A stretch of 5,239 nt of DNA. Source: Candidatus Dormiibacter sp. GTDB lineage: Bacteria > Chloroflexota > Dormibacteria > UBA8260. Shown here in pieces: positions 4,676 through 5,239 of the stretch; positions within the stretch are counted from its first letter, which is position 1; every line of letters starts with the position of its first letter. The position numbers and the translations under genes are program-made. The stretch spans positions 1 to 5,239 of the forward strand of contig JANWHI010000047.1 of assembly GCA_025450495.1 (NCBI GenBank), given 5' to 3'. A model generated the notes under the pieces. The model was not told the origin of the DNA. It made no database searches and was given only the letters and a program-made list of their open reading frames with translations.

Positions 4676-5239
4676 ATGGCCTGGAAGCTCGACGGCACCT
4701 ACTTCGAGAACTGCAATTGTGAATGGGTCTGCCCGTGCACGGTGAGCAGCCTGGTGGCCCCAGCCACCCAGGAGCGCTGCCAGGTGGTCCTGGTCTACCA
4801 CGTCGGGGCGGGCGAGATCGAGGGCACCGACGTCGGCGGTCTGACCGTGGCGGTGGTCGCCGACACGCCGCGCCAGATGACCGACGGCGGCTGGAACCTC
4901 GGCCTGATCGTCGACGACAAAGCCTCGCAGGACCAGGCTGACCGCCTGGCCGCAGTGTTCTCGGGCCAGAAGGGAGGCCCGATGGCGGCCCTGGGCCCGC
5001 TGGTCGGCAAGGTGCTCGGCGTTGAGCGGGCCACCATGGAGTACAGCGACCAGGGGTTGCGGCACTCCGTCCGGATCGGGGAGTCGGTCCGCATCGAGGT
5101 CGAGGACTTCGTTCCCCCCGGCCTCGGCGGGGACACTCCAAGCCGGCTGGTCGGCGTCTTCCACCCGTCGAACACCACGCTGACCATCGCCAAGCCGGTC
5201 AGCTCGCAGATCAGCGCCTTCGGGATGGAGTTCCACAAC
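4676..5239 (+). CDS. DUF1326 domain protein, cut by the right edge of the window
   Basis: The frame is open from the ATG at 4676 to the last base, giving 188 residues with no stop. It begins MAWKLDGTYFENCNCEWVCP, the typical start of DUF1326 proteins, with the cysteine pattern C-x-C-x3-C-x-C (Cys13, 15, 19, 21) followed by Cys35. The cysteine cluster suggests metal binding or redox chemistry, but the function of the family is not established. Other family-like segments are MTDGGWNLGLIVDD (68-81), FSGQKGGPMAALGPLVGK (95-112) and FHPSNTTLTIAKP (162-174). No signal peptide or membrane helix is seen. Family members are a little over 200 residues long, so only a short C-terminal part should be missing. 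In many genomes such genes neighbour a DUF2182 membrane protein; whether that holds here lies outside the window. Confidence 0.88.
   Translation, partial: MAWKLDGTYFENCNCEWVCPCTVSSLVAPATQERCQVVLVYHVGAGEIEGTDVGGLTVAVVADTPRQMTDGGWNLGLIVDDKASQDQADRLAAVFSGQKGGPMAALGPLVGKVLGVERATMEYSDQGLRHSVRIGESVRIEVEDFVPPGLGGDTPSRLVGVFHPSNTTLTIAKPVSSQISAFGMEFHN

Noticed and set aside
3635..5236. A single 533-codon - strand frame that would join DUF5996 to a 213-residue N-terminal extension running antisense to the DUF1326 gene.
   Set aside because: The extension is Arg/His/Ala/Gly-rich with no recognisable domain, it covers a well-supported gene on the other strand, and a ribosome binding site plus family start lies at 4564. 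It is a by-product of high GC content.

Overview
The window is GC-rich, with G or C at most third codon positions and frequent GTG starts. It carries gene families common in actinobacteria and related high-GC soil bacteria: an ECF sigma factor with a SnoaL-like tail, a DrrAB exporter, DUF5996 and DUF1326. I infer a high-GC Gram-positive, or possibly Thermoleophilia- or Chloroflexota-like, chromosome. The sequence alone does not fix the genus. I see no transposase, integrase, tRNA, rRNA or CRISPR array.

Layout. Positions 1-103 are a short leader with no gene I can assign. An ECF sigma factor with a SnoaL-like C-terminal domain lies on the + strand (104-1084). Only six bases after its stop, and convergent with it, is a small STAS-domain protein on the - strand (1091-1375). 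A gene-free stretch of about 280 bases (1376-1652) follows. It holds two copies of a C-rich repeat with an internal hairpin, separated by a G-rich block that can pair with either copy, and then further small inverted repeats. Next is a two-gene operon for a daunorubicin-resistance-type ABC exporter: ATPase 1653-2744 and ABC-2 permease 2749-3564. A 70-base convergent gap with nested inverted repeats separates the permease from a DUF5996 protein on the - strand (3635-4564). That gene is divergent from a DUF1326 protein (4676 to the window end, cut by the edge). The shared 111-base intergenic region has a promoter-like pair of boxes overlaid by a direct repeat and a perfect inverted repeat.

How the genes may work together. 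The sigma factor and the STAS protein plausibly form a small regulatory pair, because STAS proteins often act in sigma-factor partner-switching networks; this rests on gene position only. The ATPase and permease should assemble into one membrane exporter for a hydrophobic or drug-like substrate. The DUF5996 and DUF1326 genes share a control region and may be co-regulated. No link between the three modules is visible beyond proximity.

I do not find a clear new multi-gene system. The parts that deserve a second look are non-coding: the repeat pair at 1423-1569 and the operator-like element at 4598-4619. The STAS protein, which lacks the usual phosphorylatable serine, is also worth attention.
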